A stretch of DNA of 64,000 nt, from the NCBI RefSeq assembly GCF_900188335.1, contig NZ_FZOY01000001.1:124001-188000 (forward strand). Reading direction: 5' to 3'. The notes under the pieces are model-generated. The model had not been told where the DNA came from and made no database searches. It saw only the letters and a list, made by a program, of their open reading frames with translations. The DNA is from Tropicimonas sediminicola (lineage in GTDB: Bacteria; Pseudomonadota; Alphaproteobacteria; Rhodobacterales; Rhodobacteraceae). Both the position numbers and the translations under genes were made by a program. Below, piece after piece: positions 17,050 through 28,462 of this stretch; position 1 is the first letter of the stretch, and each line of letters begins with the position of its first letter.

Positions 17050-19986
17050 ATGTGCGCCGATACGCCCGAGACGACCGCCCCCGACTACAAGTCCACTCTC
17101 AACCTTCCGCAGACCGAGTTCCCGATGCGCGCCGGCCTGCCCAAGCGCGAGCCCGAATGGCTGGAGCGGTGGGAGAAGATCGGCGTCTACGACCGCCTGC
17201 GCGACAAGGCCGAGGCGACACCGCGTCCGCCGTTCACGCTGCATGACGGCCCGCCCTACGCGAACGGCCACCTCCACATCGGCCATGCTCTCAACAAGAT
17301 CCTCAAGGACATGGTCGTCCGCTCGCAGCAGATGATGGGCCGGGACGCCCGCTACATCCCCGGCTGGGACTGCCACGGCCTGCCGATCGAGTGGAAGATC
17401 GAGGAGCAGTACCGCCAGAAGGGCAAGAACAAGGACGAGGTTCCGGTCGTCGAGCTTCGGCAGGAGTGTCGCGCCTTTGCCGAGAAATGGGTCGACATCC
17501 AGCGCGAGGAGTTCAAGCGCCTCGGCGTCACCGGCAACTGGGACGACCCCTACCTGACGATGAACTTCCATGCCGAGGCGGTGATCGCCGAGGAGTTCAT
17601 GAAGTTCCTGATGAACGGCACGCTCTACCAGGGCTCCAAGCCGGTCATGTGGTCCGTGGTCGAGAAGACGGCGCTGGCCGAGGCCGAGGTCGAGTACCAC
17701 GAGCACCAGAGCCACACGATCTGGGTGAAGTTCCCGGTGATCCGCTCGGTCGATGCGACCGGCGCCCGCCAGAGCCTGCGCGGCGTCAACGTCGTGATCT
17801 GGACCACGACGCCCTGGACGATCCCGTCGAACCGCGCGGTGGCCTTCAACCCGGAGCTGTCCTACGGGCTCTACGAGGTGACGGCCGCGCCGGAGGAGAA
17901 CTGGGCCAAGGTGGGCGACAAGTACCTGCTGGCCGACAACCTCGCCGGCGAGGTCATGAAGGCCGCGCGCGTCGATGGCTTCGAGCGCCTGCAGGACGTG
18001 ACCGCCGAACAGCTCGACCTGATGGTCTGTGCGCACCCGTTCCGTGAAATCGAGGGCGGCGAGGGCGAGTGGGACTACGACGTGCCGCTGCTGCCCGGCG
18101 CCCATGTGACCGACGAGGCCGGCACCGGCTTTGTCCACACCGCCCCCAGCCACGGTGCCGACGACTACATCCTCGGCGTCCGGCATGGCCTGAAGATGAC
18201 CTACAACGTGCTGGAAGACGGCTCCTTCCGCCCCGATCTGCCGCTCTTCGGCGGGGCTGTGATCTTCGATCACAAGGGCAAGGAGAAGGACGCCAACAAG
18301 CGGGTTATCGAGGCCATGTCTGGGGTCGGCGCGCTGATCGCGCGCGGCCGGGTCAAGCACTCCTACCCGCATTCCTGGCGGTCCAAGGCGCCGCTGATCT
18401 TCCGCAACACGCCGCAATGGTTCGCCGCCATCGACCGCGAGGTCGGCGACGGGCAGGACGAGTACGGCAAGACGATCCGCGCCCGCGCGCTGAAATGCAT
18501 CGACGAGATGGTCCAGTGGACGCCGCCCTCGGGCCGCAACCGGATCCATTCGATGATCGAGGCCCGTCCGGACTGGGTCCTGTCCCGCCAGCGCGCCTGG
18601 GGTGTGCCGCTGACCTGCTTCGTCAAGAAGGGGGCGCTGCCCGACGATCCGGAGTTCCTGCTGCGCGATCCGGCCGTGAATGCCCGCATCGTCGCCGCCT
18701 TCGACGCGGAAGGCGCGGATGCCTGGTATGCCGAGGGCGCCAAGGCGCGGTTCCTGGGCAACGAATATGATCCCGATGCCTACGAGCAGGTCTTCGACGT
18801 GCTCGACGTGTGGTTCGACTCCGGCTCGACCCATGCCTTCGTGCTGCGCGACCGCGCCGACGGGACGGAAGACGGCATCGCCGATCTCTACCTCGAGGGC
18901 ACCGACCAGCACCGCGGCTGGTTCCACTCCTCGATGCTCCAGTCCTGCGGCACCAACGGCCGGGCGCCCTATCGGGGCGTGCTGACCCACGGCTTCACGC
19001 TGGACGAGAAGGGCAACAAGATGTCCAAGTCGCTCGGCAACACCATCCTGCCGGAGCAGGTGGTGAAGCAGTACGGCGCGGACATCCTGCGCCTCTGGGT
19101 CGCCCAGACCGACTACACCGCGGACCAGCGGATCGGGCCCGAGATCCTGAAGGGCGTGGCCGACAGCTATCGCCGCCTGCGCAACACCATGCGGTTCCTG
19201 CTGGGCTCGCTGGGCGATCTGGACACGGTCACGCCGGTCGCGCCGGAGGACATGCCGCCGCTGGAACGCTGGGTCCTGCACCGTCTCTCGGAACTCGACG
19301 AGGCCGTGCGCGCCGGTTACGCCGCCTACGACTTCCAGGGCGTGTTCCAGAAGGTGTTCAACTTCGCGACCGTCGATCTTTCGGCCTTCTACTTCGACAT
19401 CCGGAAGGACTCGCTCTATTGCGACGCCGACGACAGCCTGTTCCGGCGGTCCGCGCTGACCGTTCTGGACACGCTGTTCCAGCGGCTGACCACGTGGCTC
19501 GCGCCGATCCTCCCCTTCACGATGGAAGAGGTCTGGCTGGAGCGCTACCCGGGCGAGGACAGCTCCGTCCACCTTCAGGACATGCCGGCGACCCCGACGG
19601 ACTGGCAGGTTCCGGACCTGGCCGCGCTGGTCGAGCGGGTGCGGGCCGTGCGCCGCGTCGTGACCGCGGCTCTGGAGGTGCAGCGCCGCGACAAGGTCAT
19701 CGGCTCCAGCCTCGAGGCGGCGCCGGTCGTCCATGTCGAGGATGCGAGCCTGGTGGCACTGCTGCGCACGGTGAACTTCGCCGACATCTGCATCGCTTCG
19801 CAGCTGACGCTGGTCGAAGGCACCGCGCCGGACGGCGCCTTCACGCTCGACGAGGTGAAGGGCGTCGGCGTGGTCTTTGCACTGGCGGAAGGCGAGAAAT
19901 GCCAGCGTTGCTGGAAGATCCTGCCGGACGTCGGCACCCATGCCCATCCGGGCACCTGCCAGCGCTGCAACGACGCGCTCGGCTGA
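17050..19986 (+). CDS. ileS: Isoleucyl-tRNA synthetase
   Basis: Charges tRNA-Ile. The 978-residue class I synthetase shows the HIGH-type motif as HIGHALNK (about residue 76) following DGPPYANGHL, the editing domain with TTTPWTIPSN, and KMSKSLGN for the second signature (about residue 657). The C-terminus has a zinc-ribbon with paired Cys (CQRCWK and CQRCND), typical for bacterial IleRS type 1. The start at 17050 is supported by its ribosome site; 16993 would add 19 poorly conserved residues. Confidence 0.97.
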   Translation: MCADTPETTAPDYKSTLNLPQTEFPMRAGLPKREPEWLERWEKIGVYDRLRDKAEATPRPPFTLHDGPPYANGHLHIGHALNKILKDMVVRSQQMMGRDARYIPGWDCHGLPIEWKIEEQYRQKGKNKDEVPVVELRQECRAFAEKWVDIQREEFKRLGVTGNWDDPYLTMNFHAEAVIAEEFMKFLMNGTLYQGSKPVMWSVVEKTALAEAEVEYHEHQSHTIWVKFPVIRSVDATGARQSLRGVNVVIWTTTPWTIPSNRAVAFNPELSYGLYEVTAAPEENWAKVGDKYLLADNLAGEVMKAARVDGFERLQDVTAEQLDLMVCAHPFREIEGGEGEWDYDVPLLPGAHVTDEAGTGFVHTAPSHGADDYILGVRHGLKMTYNVLEDGSFRPDLPLFGGAVIFDHKGKEKDANKRVIEAMSGVGALIARGRVKHSYPHSWRSKAPLIFRNTPQWFAAIDREVGDGQDEYGKTIRARALKCIDEMVQWTPPSGRNRIHSMIEARPDWVLSRQRAWGVPLTCFVKKGALPDDPEFLLRDPAVNARIVAAFDAEGADAWYAEGAKARFLGNEYDPDAYEQVFDVLDVWFDSGSTHAFVLRDRADGTEDGIADLYLEGTDQHRGWFHSSMLQSCGTNGRAPYRGVLTHGFTLDEKGNKMSKSLGNTILPEQVVKQYGADILRLWVAQTDYTADQRIGPEILKGVADSYRRLRNTMRFLLGSLGDLDTVTPVAPEDMPPLERWVLHRLSELDEAVRAGYAAYDFQGVFQKVFNFATVDLSAFYFDIRKDSLYCDADDSLFRRSALTVLDTLFQRLTTWLAPILPFTMEEVWLERYPGEDSSVHLQDMPATPTDWQVPDLAALVERVRAVRRVVTAALEVQRRDKVIGSSLEAAPVVHVEDASLVALLRTVNFADICIASQLTLVEGTAPDGAFTLDEVKGVGVVFALAEGEKCQRCWKILPDVGTHAHPGTCQRCNDALG

Positions 19987-20089
19987 GGCCGGAGGCCCGG
20001 GCGGGAATCAAGGGGGACGGCGCCGCCATGGCGTCGTCCCCTGTTTCGTTCGGTCTGAGCGCGGAGGGATTGCGGCCCCAGGCTCGGTC

Positions 20090-20509
20090 TCAGGCCGGGA
20101 TGTTGCCGGACTCGATGAGCTTCTTGCTGAACGCCTCGTACGCAGCCCGCCAGGCCTGTTCGAGTTCCGGTGTGAATCGCTCGCCCAGCTTGTCGCCGAG
20201 CGATTCCATCAGCGCCTCCTCCATCGGCGCGAAATGCGCCTGTCGGATGCCGAGCGTTGCGTGCAGGCGGCCCAACTCGGCGTAGTCGACCGAGGAGCCG
20301 TTGCTTTTCTCCATGTCGGCGAGGATCAGGCCGAGCGTGTTCATGAAACGCATCCCCTGGCCCTTGAGATCCTCGCGGAACAGCTCGCGAAGCTCCGGCG
20401 CCCGCTTGAACAGCGCCTCGTAGAAAAACAGCGACGTGGGTTCGAGATAGGGCCGCAGATCCTCGAAGCTCTGCTTGACCTGGGACATCTCCAGTTCCGT
20501 CGGCGGCAT
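20090..20509 (-). CDS. Single-domain bacterial globin
   Basis: A 139-residue haemoglobin-like protein related to Vitreoscilla-type and flavohaemoglobin globin domains, without the reductase part. His83 in GRLHATLGI is the likely proximal haem ligand and Gln51 is a candidate distal residue. The start at 20509 gives a full-length domain; the open frame upstream continues through the intergenic region and lacks globin features. A TTG-N8-CAA box 67 bases upstream suggests control by a nitric-oxide or low-oxygen Crp/Fnr-type factor, fitting nitric oxide or oxygen binding. Divergent from trxC. Confidence 0.85.
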   Translation of the reverse strand: MPPTELEMSQVKQSFEDLRPYLEPTSLFFYEALFKRAPELRELFREDLKGQGMRFMNTLGLILADMEKSNGSSVDYAELGRLHATLGIRQAHFAPMEEALMESLGDKLGERFTPELEQAWRAAYEAFSKKLIESGNIPA

Positions 20510-20575
20510 GTCGGACTCCTTGCTGGCATTCGGCCGTTGTGGCCAAAGCCTGTCATGGATCCGCGAGGCGCCAAC

Positions 20576-20589
20576 TTGATTTAGCGCAA
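20576..20589 (-). promoter_or_regulatory. FNR/NnrR-like box upstream of the globin gene
   Basis: TTGATTTAGCGCAA fits the TTG-N8-CAA pattern of NnrR and Dnr-type regulators and keeps a perfect left FNR half (TTGAT). It lies 67 bases upstream of the globin start in the 248-base divergent region shared with trxC. Identification rests on pattern and context only. Confidence 0.4.
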
Positions 20590-20722
20590 ACTGCGACCTT
20601 TGGGACCGGATTTCGCTCGACGGGGCGATCCAGACGTCCAGGATTTCGGCAATTCGCGCACGCCGGACATGGCGTGGCCATCCGTTGCCGCATGCTCTTT
20701 TAACGCCCGCCGCGAATCCTAT

Positions 20723-20742
20723 ATATTCCATCAGTCGAATAT
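20723..20742 (+). promoter_or_regulatory. SqrR-like operator before trxC
   Basis: ATATTC-N8-GAATAT is a perfect six-base inverted repeat containing ATTC-N8-GAAT. It overlaps a TATATT -10 element (20722-20727) and ends 15 bases before the trxC start. The matching -35 position (20698-20703, TTTTAA) is weak, consistent with a regulated promoter. The layout is the same as in front of the rhodanese gene. Confidence 0.55.
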
Positions 20743-20757
20743 CATGGAGCGGAGCCG

Positions 20758-21204
20758 ATGAGCGGCAGCCTGAAACTGACCTGTCATGCCTGTGGCGTGA
20801 CCAACCGGATCCCGGCCGACAGGCTCGACGCCGGCCCGAAATGCGGCACCTGCGGGGCGCGCCTGACCGACGGCAAGGTGCACGAGATGACCTTCCGCGA
20901 GGCCGAGAAGGCGTCGAAGGTCGATGACTTGCCGCTGCTCGTGGACTTCTGGGCCCCCTGGTGCGGCCCGTGCCGGGCCATGGCACCCGAGTTCGCCAAG
21001 GCGGCACAATCGCTGCGCGGCAAGGCGCGGCTGGTCAAGGTCGACACCCAGGCCAACCCGGATGCGACCGTGCGCTACAATATCCGCGGCATCCCGCAGC
21101 TGATCCTGTTCCATCGCGGCCGGGAAGTGGCCCGGCTCTCCGGCGCCCGACCGGCGGGACAGATCGAGGCATTCCTGCGGGAAATCGTGACGCTGCCGGC
21201 TTGA
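20758..21204 (+). CDS. trxC: Thioredoxin 2 with N-terminal zinc ribbon
   Basis: A 148-residue thioredoxin of the TrxC type. The N-terminal zinc ribbon has two CxxC pairs (Cys9/Cys12 and Cys29/Cys32), followed by a thioredoxin domain with the active site WCGPC (Cys69, Cys72) and the conserved cis-Pro in GIPQLILF. It reduces protein disulfides in the cytoplasm. The SqrR-like operator on its promoter suggests that it also responds to sulfide or persulfide, where thioredoxin would release sulfur from persulfidated proteins. The ribosome site GGAGCGGAG supports the start. Confidence 0.93.
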   Translation: MSGSLKLTCHACGVTNRIPADRLDAGPKCGTCGARLTDGKVHEMTFREAEKASKVDDLPLLVDFWAPWCGPCRAMAPEFAKAAQSLRGKARLVKVDTQANPDATVRYNIRGIPQLILFHRGREVARLSGARPAGQIEAFLREIVTLPA

Positions 21205-21239
21205 CATCGCCCGACGGTTGGGCGAATGGAGGCCGTCGT

Positions 21240-21315
<76 letters not shown>

Positions 21316-21442
21316 GAAATCCCCTCCCCGTTTCGCATATCCGATGTCGGTCTCGATGGCGTGAAGTGCATGCGAGGCAATCTTGATGCTAGGATCGCCG
21401 CGTCGGAGGGCAGGCGCCCGGCTTCAGGGGGGACAGGGAGCA

Positions 21443-22834
21443 ATGATCACACGCAGATCCATGCTGGCGGGAACGGCGGCGCTGGCGGCGGTTCCGCTCG
21501 CGGGGCGGCGCGCTCTTGCGTCCAACCTGGCCGTTGAGGAACTGACGGCCGCGCCTGCGACGGTGCAGATCGCGCCGGAAGGCTATCCGCAAACCGAGAT
21601 CTGGGGCTACGGCGGTGTGGTGCCGGGCACCGAGATCCGCGCCCGCCAGGGCAGCCGATTGCGGCGGCGGCTGGTCAATGCGCTTCCCGAGCCGACGTCG
21701 CTGCATTGGCATGGCATCCGCATCGACAATGCGATGGACGGTGTGCCGGGCGTGACGCAGGAGGCGGTTCCGCCCGGCGGGGACTTTCTCTACGAATTCG
21801 ACCTGCCGGATGCGGGAACGTATTGGTACCATTCGCACAACCAGTCCTATGAACAGGTCGCGCGCGGCCTTCAGGGGGCGCTGATCGTCGAGGAGACGGA
21901 GGCGCCCGATATCGACCGCGAGGAGGTGTTCGTCCTCGACGATTTCCGCCTCGATCCGGAGACGGGCCAGATCGCGGGATTCGGCAACATGCACGATTTC
22001 AGCCACGGCGGCAGGATCGGCAACATTGCGGTCACCAACGGCATCTTCAACAAGACCCTCGGGGCGCGGCACAACGAGCGGCTGCGCCTGCGGCTGATCA
22101 ACAGCGCCAACGCACGGATTTTCGAGCTCGCCCTGCAGGGGCTGGAGGGCTGGATCGTCGCGCTCGACGGGATGCCGCTGGAGGCACCGCAACCGATCGG
22201 GGAATCGTTCCTGCTCGCACCGGCGCAGCGCGCGGACCTGATCGTCGATGTGACGGCGGAGGACGGCGCGGAGGCCCACCTGCTGCGCCTGGAGGGCGGC
22301 GAGGGTTTCAGCCATGTGCTCTTCGAGGTCCGCGGCAGCGCCTCGGCCTCTCGCCGCGCGGCGCCCGCCGCCCTGCCGCCGAACCCGGACATGGAGGTCG
22401 CGGGCCTGGAGGAGGCCCTGACGAGCCGGCTCCACATGGAGGGCGGCGCGATGCGCGGCTTCCAGACGGCCACGATGGACGGGCGGGAAGTCGGTTTCCG
22501 GGATGCGGCGCAGAACATGAAGTTCTGGGCCATGAACGGCATGGTGGGCATGCCCGAGGAGCCGCTGTTCATCGCCGAACGCGGTCGGACGGTGCGGGTT
22601 GTGATGCAGAACGACACCATGTTCCCCCATGCCATGCACCTGCACGGCCACCATTTCAGGGAGGTCCTGCCGGACGGCGGCCTCGGACCCATGCGCGATA
22701 CCTTGCTGGTCTTTGGCGACGAGAGCCGGGAGATCGCCTTTGTTGCGCATAACCCCGGCGAATGGGTGTTCCACTGCCACATGCTGACCCATGCGGCCTC
22801 GGGCATGATGACCCGGATGCGGGTTCTGGCCTGA
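21443..22834 (+). CDS. Tat-exported multicopper oxidase
   Basis: A 463-residue multicopper oxidase. The N-terminus is a Tat signal (TRRSMLAG, hydrophobic core, ALA cleavage), so it is folded before export to the periplasm. Copper ligands appear in the usual order: HWHG (near residue 90), HSH (near 131), HAMHLHGHHF (near 396) and HCHMLTH with the downstream Met ligand near the C-terminus. The layout resembles the CueO/SufI-related oxidases; copper detoxification or oxidation of a metal or phenolic substrate are both possible. The start at 21443 follows GGGAGC. Confidence 0.9.
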   Translation: MITRRSMLAGTAALAAVPLAGRRALASNLAVEELTAAPATVQIAPEGYPQTEIWGYGGVVPGTEIRARQGSRLRRRLVNALPEPTSLHWHGIRIDNAMDGVPGVTQEAVPPGGDFLYEFDLPDAGTYWYHSHNQSYEQVARGLQGALIVEETEAPDIDREEVFVLDDFRLDPETGQIAGFGNMHDFSHGGRIGNIAVTNGIFNKTLGARHNERLRLRLINSANARIFELALQGLEGWIVALDGMPLEAPQPIGESFLLAPAQRADLIVDVTAEDGAEAHLLRLEGGEGFSHVLFEVRGSASASRRAAPAALPPNPDMEVAGLEEALTSRLHMEGGAMRGFQTATMDGREVGFRDAAQNMKFWAMNGMVGMPEEPLFIAERGRTVRVVMQNDTMFPHAMHLHGHHFREVLPDGGLGPMRDTLLVFGDESREIAFVAHNPGEWVFHCHMLTHAASGMMTRMRVLA

Positions 22835-23046
22835 GCCGGACGCCGGCGCTTCGTCCGCCCGCGTCATCATTGCACGCAGCGAGTCGTTTGACGGATTGTT
22901 CCCCCCGACTATAAGGGCGGGGACCCGACCCGTCGTCGCATGCAGGGGGGCCGCGACGAGACGCATGATCCGCGGCACACCGAGCGACCTTGGGTACGCG
23001 AAACCGAGACACGACAACATCCGGACAACTGAAAGGTGAGGAAAAC

Positions 23047-25260
<2,214 letters not shown>

Positions 25261-25290
25261 TCCGCGGTATCGTTTTGGTACGCAGACAGG

Positions 25291-25321
25291 AAAGCGCCCG
25301 GTCCCGGCCGGGCGCTTTTTT
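25291..25321 (+). terminator. Rho-independent terminator of icd
   Basis: AAAGCGCCCGG / CCGGGCGCTTT forms an 11-pair stem with a six-base loop, followed by a run of T. It begins 30 bases past the icd stop. Confidence 0.9.
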
Positions 25322-25330
25322 CCGTTTCCG

Positions 25331-25459
25331 GAGGGCTCCCGCCCGTCGTCACGGCATCAAGATGCCGCTCCTCCCGTTGGGCGTGGCCGCGCGTTCCGCG
25401 CGGCCGATCTTTCGGATGAAAGATCGAGCCTTCGGCGGGGGTATTTCGGCCAGGAGAAA
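25331..25459 (+). repeat. Intergenic hairpin repeat, copy C, extended
   Basis: Third and longest copy of the repeat also seen at 4846 and 12161. It has GGCATC-aa-GATGCC (25353-25366), the CTCCTCCCGTTGGGC spacer, and GGCCGCGCG-ttc-CGCGCGGCC (25385-25405). It continues into a third hairpin CGATCTTTC/GAAAGATCG (25405-25426) and a tail with GGCGGGGGTATTTCGGCC. It lies right behind the icd terminator. Confidence 0.65.
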
Positions 25460-25478
25460 CGGCGCGGTTTGCGGGTGT

Positions 25479-26588
25479 TCACGACCCGGGCAGCAGGCGG
25501 TCGAGCGTTTCGGCGGTGAAGGGGTCTTCGGGGCCGATCTTGTCGAAGCCGAGACGGTCGTAGCTCTTCCAGTTGGTGGTGACGCCGCGGCAGTGCCAGT
25601 AGCCGAAGTCCGTGCGTTTCAACGCGCCGGTCGGAAGCCAGGTTTCGGGGCGGTGGACGTCCCAGCCGATGCGCGCGCGCCAGCCATCCGGACGCAGGCA
25701 ATACTTGGTCGGGCAGGGGGCATCCTTGTAGCGCAGGAACCTGTGGTCGGCGTGGTGAAACGGGGGCTCGGCGTCGAGGGAGGGCATCCGCCAGCGGCCT
25801 TCGAAGGTGACGAAGCCGAAACGGCTGGCGACCGTGGCGTCGAAGACAGAGCCCGCGCGGGTCCAGACCAGCTCGTCGAGGTCGACGTTGAGCACGGCGC
25901 GGGCCCGGTGAAGGAAGCGGAGCCGGGCGAGGTTGAGCATCGCCGGTTGCAGGAACTTGGCGCCGCCGCCGCCCTTCTTCTGGCGGACCGGACCGTAGGG
26001 CTGCGGCACCCTGAGCACCACGGCGCGCTTGAGGCCCGTCCCGGCGAGTGCGTCGAGGATCGCTTCGGGCGGGTAGGTTTCGGAGGCGTTGTCCATGACC
26101 AGCATCGCTTCCAGCCCGTGTTCGGCAATGTGGAAGCGCGCCCAGTCGGCGATCCATTCGGGGCGGTTGTCGCGCGAGATGTGGAGCGAGGCGTTGAGCC
26201 CGGCAAACAGGGCGGATTGGTCGGGGCTGACGCCGCTTTCGCCCTGCCAGCGCCCGGCCGACGTGGACAGCCGGGTGGCGGGAGCGCCGGTGCGCAGGCG
26301 CACGATGTCGTGCCGGCGGAAGCTCTCGCGGCGGGCGATGCGGGCGGGCTGGCCGTCGACCTTGAGCGCGCCGTCCGCGATGAGCGCCTTGAAGTTCAGG
26401 AGCTTGGGGCAGACCAGCAGGATCTCGCGATCCCGCTGTACGGCGTCATACCAGACCGTCGTCCAGTCATAGGCGGCGTCAAAGCCCTCGCCGCGCGCGC
26501 CCTCGGGCACGAGCACCTCGCGGCGCAGGGGGGAGCCCTCGGTTGAGAGGCTCTGCATCTCGGAGATGGAGAAATCCGGCGTTTCCAT
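25479..26588 (-). CDS. Putative glycosyltransferase with DxDE motif
   Basis: About 369 residues, without signal peptide or membrane segment. The middle contains a nucleotide-sugar-transferase-like pattern: an alternating alpha/beta region starting near residue 125, MLVMDNASETYPPE, and the acidic motif NVDLDELVW that resembles the metal-binding DxD of GT-A enzymes of the GT92/GT2 type. A Cys- and Trp-rich C-terminus contains CPTKYCL and HCRGVTTNWKSYDRLG. The donor, acceptor and pathway cannot be named. The start at 26588 avoids a non-conserved 21-residue extension. It may be the last gene read from the SulP operon (73-base gap). Confidence 0.6.
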   Translation of the reverse strand: METPDFSISEMQSLSTEGSPLRREVLVPEGARGEGFDAAYDWTTVWYDAVQRDREILLVCPKLLNFKALIADGALKVDGQPARIARRESFRRHDIVRLRTGAPATRLSTSAGRWQGESGVSPDQSALFAGLNASLHISRDNRPEWIADWARFHIAEHGLEAMLVMDNASETYPPEAILDALAGTGLKRAVVLRVPQPYGPVRQKKGGGGAKFLQPAMLNLARLRFLHRARAVLNVDLDELVWTRAGSVFDATVASRFGFVTFEGRWRMPSLDAEPPFHHADHRFLRYKDAPCPTKYCLRPDGWRARIGWDVHRPETWLPTGALKRTDFGYWHCRGVTTNWKSYDRLGFDKIGPEDPFTAETLDRLLPGS

Positions 26589-26661
26589 GCCGTCTCTTAA
26601 GGCAAGATCGGGGGCGCTGCCAACTGGCTTGCGCGGCGGGATCAGGGGCAAGGCGTGCCGA

Positions 26662-28404
26662 TCATTCGGCCGCCTGTGGCGAGGCCTCGTCGCGGGAGAG
26701 CGCCATCCAGGCGTCGTACTGCGACAGGAACACCCGGCCGTTCATCTCGTCGAGGAAGTGGCTGCGCTGCAGGCGGTCCATGACCGGACCTTTCACCTCG
26801 GAGAGATGCAGGTGGATGTTCATGTCCTTCAGCCGCTGGAGGATGGCCTCCAGCGACTCCAGCGCCGAGAGGTCGACCTCGTTCACGGCGGGGAAGTTCA
26901 GGATCACGTGCTCCAGTTCGCAGTCCCCGACGACGCGGTCGTAGATGTAATCCTCGAGAAAGCGGGCGTTGGCGAAGTAGAGGCTCTCGTCGACGCGCAG
27001 GGTCAGGACCTTGGGATCGGTGGTCACCTTGTGGCGCAGGATGTTCCGGAAATGATGGGTGCCGGGGACCAGTCCGATCTCGGCGATATGCGGGCGGGAG
27101 GTCTTGTAGAGGTGCAGGAAGATCGAGAGCACCACGCCGGCCGAGACGCCCACTTCGACGCCCATGCCGAGGGTCAGCAGGATCGTCGTGGCAACGGCGA
27201 AGAAATCGGCGCGGGAGAAGGCCCAGGCACGCTTCAGGATCGAGAAGTCCACCAGGCTCAGGACGGCGACGATGATCGTCGCGGCGAGGGTTGCGGTGGG
27301 CAGGAAGTAGAGCAGGGGCGTCAGAAGCAGCGCGGCAAGCAGGATGCCGATGGCGGTGAAGGCGCCGGCGGCCGGTGTTTCGGCTCCGGCGTCGAAGTTG
27401 ACCACGGAGCGGGCGAACCCGCCGGTCACCGGGTACCCGCCGGTCAGCGAGGCGGCGATGTTGGAGGTGCCGAGGCCGATCAGCTCCTGGTCCGGGTCGA
27501 TGCGCTGGCGCCGCTTCGCGGCCAGGGTCTGCGCGACCGAGACGGATTCCACGAAGCCGATGATCGAGATCAGCACCGCCGAGCCAAAAAGCGCGACCCA
27601 GATCTCCATGTCGAAGCTGGGCGCGGTGAGGGGGGGCAGGCCGCGGGGCACGTCGCCGACTATGGCGACGCCGCGGTCGGCGAGGCCGAACGCCCAGGCG
27701 AGGAGCGTCGTCGCAACGACGGCCGCGACAGGGCCGGCCTTGGTCAGCACGTCGGCGAGCCGCGGCTTCAGGCCGTAGCCCAGGAGCAGCGGCTTCAGTC
27801 CCTTGCGCACCCAGAACAGGAAGGCGGTGGTCGCGACGCCGATGATCAGCGTCCAGAGGTTGGTCTGGCCGAGGTTCGACAGGAGGCTCTCGACGGTCTC
27901 GATCAGATTGTGGCCGGACGCCTTGACCCCGAGAATGTGCTTGAGCTGCGAGGTCGCGATCAGGATCCCGGAGGCAGTGATGAAGCCCGCGATCACCGGA
28001 TGGGACAGGAAATTGGCGATGAAACCGAGCCGCATCAGCCCCATCGCGGTCAGGAAGACGCCGGAGAGAAACGCCAGGGTGATCGCGGCGAGGGCGATGG
28101 CGCCGGGGTCGGTGAGGCCGAGGTTGCCGACCGCGGCGGCGGTCATCAACGAGACAACGGCGACCGGCCCCACGGCGAGGGCCCGCGAGGTGCCGAAGAT
28201 GGCGTAGGCCACCAGCGGGAGGATCGAGGCATAGAGGCCCATCTCGGCCGGCAGACCCGCGAGCAGCGCATAGGCCAGCGACTGCGGGATCAGCATGATC
28301 GTCACGATGACCGCCGCGAGGGCGTCGCTTTCGAAGGTCTGGCGGCTGTACTGGCTGCCCCAGTCGAGGACTGGAAGGTAGCGGCGCAGGAACGGGGGCA
28401 TCAT
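26662..28404 (-). CDS. SulP-family anion transporter with STAS domain
   Basis: A 580-residue SulP permease: roughly 10-14 hydrophobic segments over residues 20-420, the family start IPQSLAYALLAGLP, and a C-terminal STAS domain (about residues 440-560) with NFPAVNEVDLSALESLE. Members move sulfate, bicarbonate or other anions. Position at the end of the sulfide operon suggests sulfate, sulfite or thiosulfate export after sulfide oxidation, an inference from context. The gap to the preceding SQR gene is 58 bases. Confidence 0.88.
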   Translation of the reverse strand: MMPPFLRRYLPVLDWGSQYSRQTFESDALAAVIVTIMLIPQSLAYALLAGLPAEMGLYASILPLVAYAIFGTSRALAVGPVAVVSLMTAAAVGNLGLTDPGAIALAAITLAFLSGVFLTAMGLMRLGFIANFLSHPVIAGFITASGILIATSQLKHILGVKASGHNLIETVESLLSNLGQTNLWTLIIGVATTAFLFWVRKGLKPLLLGYGLKPRLADVLTKAGPVAAVVATTLLAWAFGLADRGVAIVGDVPRGLPPLTAPSFDMEIWVALFGSAVLISIIGFVESVSVAQTLAAKRRQRIDPDQELIGLGTSNIAASLTGGYPVTGGFARSVVNFDAGAETPAAGAFTAIGILLAALLLTPLLYFLPTATLAATIIVAVLSLVDFSILKRAWAFSRADFFAVATTILLTLGMGVEVGVSAGVVLSIFLHLYKTSRPHIAEIGLVPGTHHFRNILRHKVTTDPKVLTLRVDESLYFANARFLEDYIYDRVVGDCELEHVILNFPAVNEVDLSALESLEAILQRLKDMNIHLHLSEVKGPVMDRLQRSHFLDEMNGRVFLSQYDAWMALSRDEASPQAAE

Positions 28405-28462
28405 GAAACCTCGGGGAAACGTAAGGCGTTGGCGCGCCCGGTGGCCGGACGCGCCGTGGGTG

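Noticed and set aside
15700-19947. A 1415-codon open frame antisense to ileS
   Set aside because: It is the complement of a clear IleRS gene in GC-rich DNA, has no domain and low-complexity composition.
25338-26546. Plus-strand open frame over the glycosyltransferase-like gene
   Set aside because: Begins inside the terminator/repeat region and mirrors the minus-strand gene, which has protein-like motifs.
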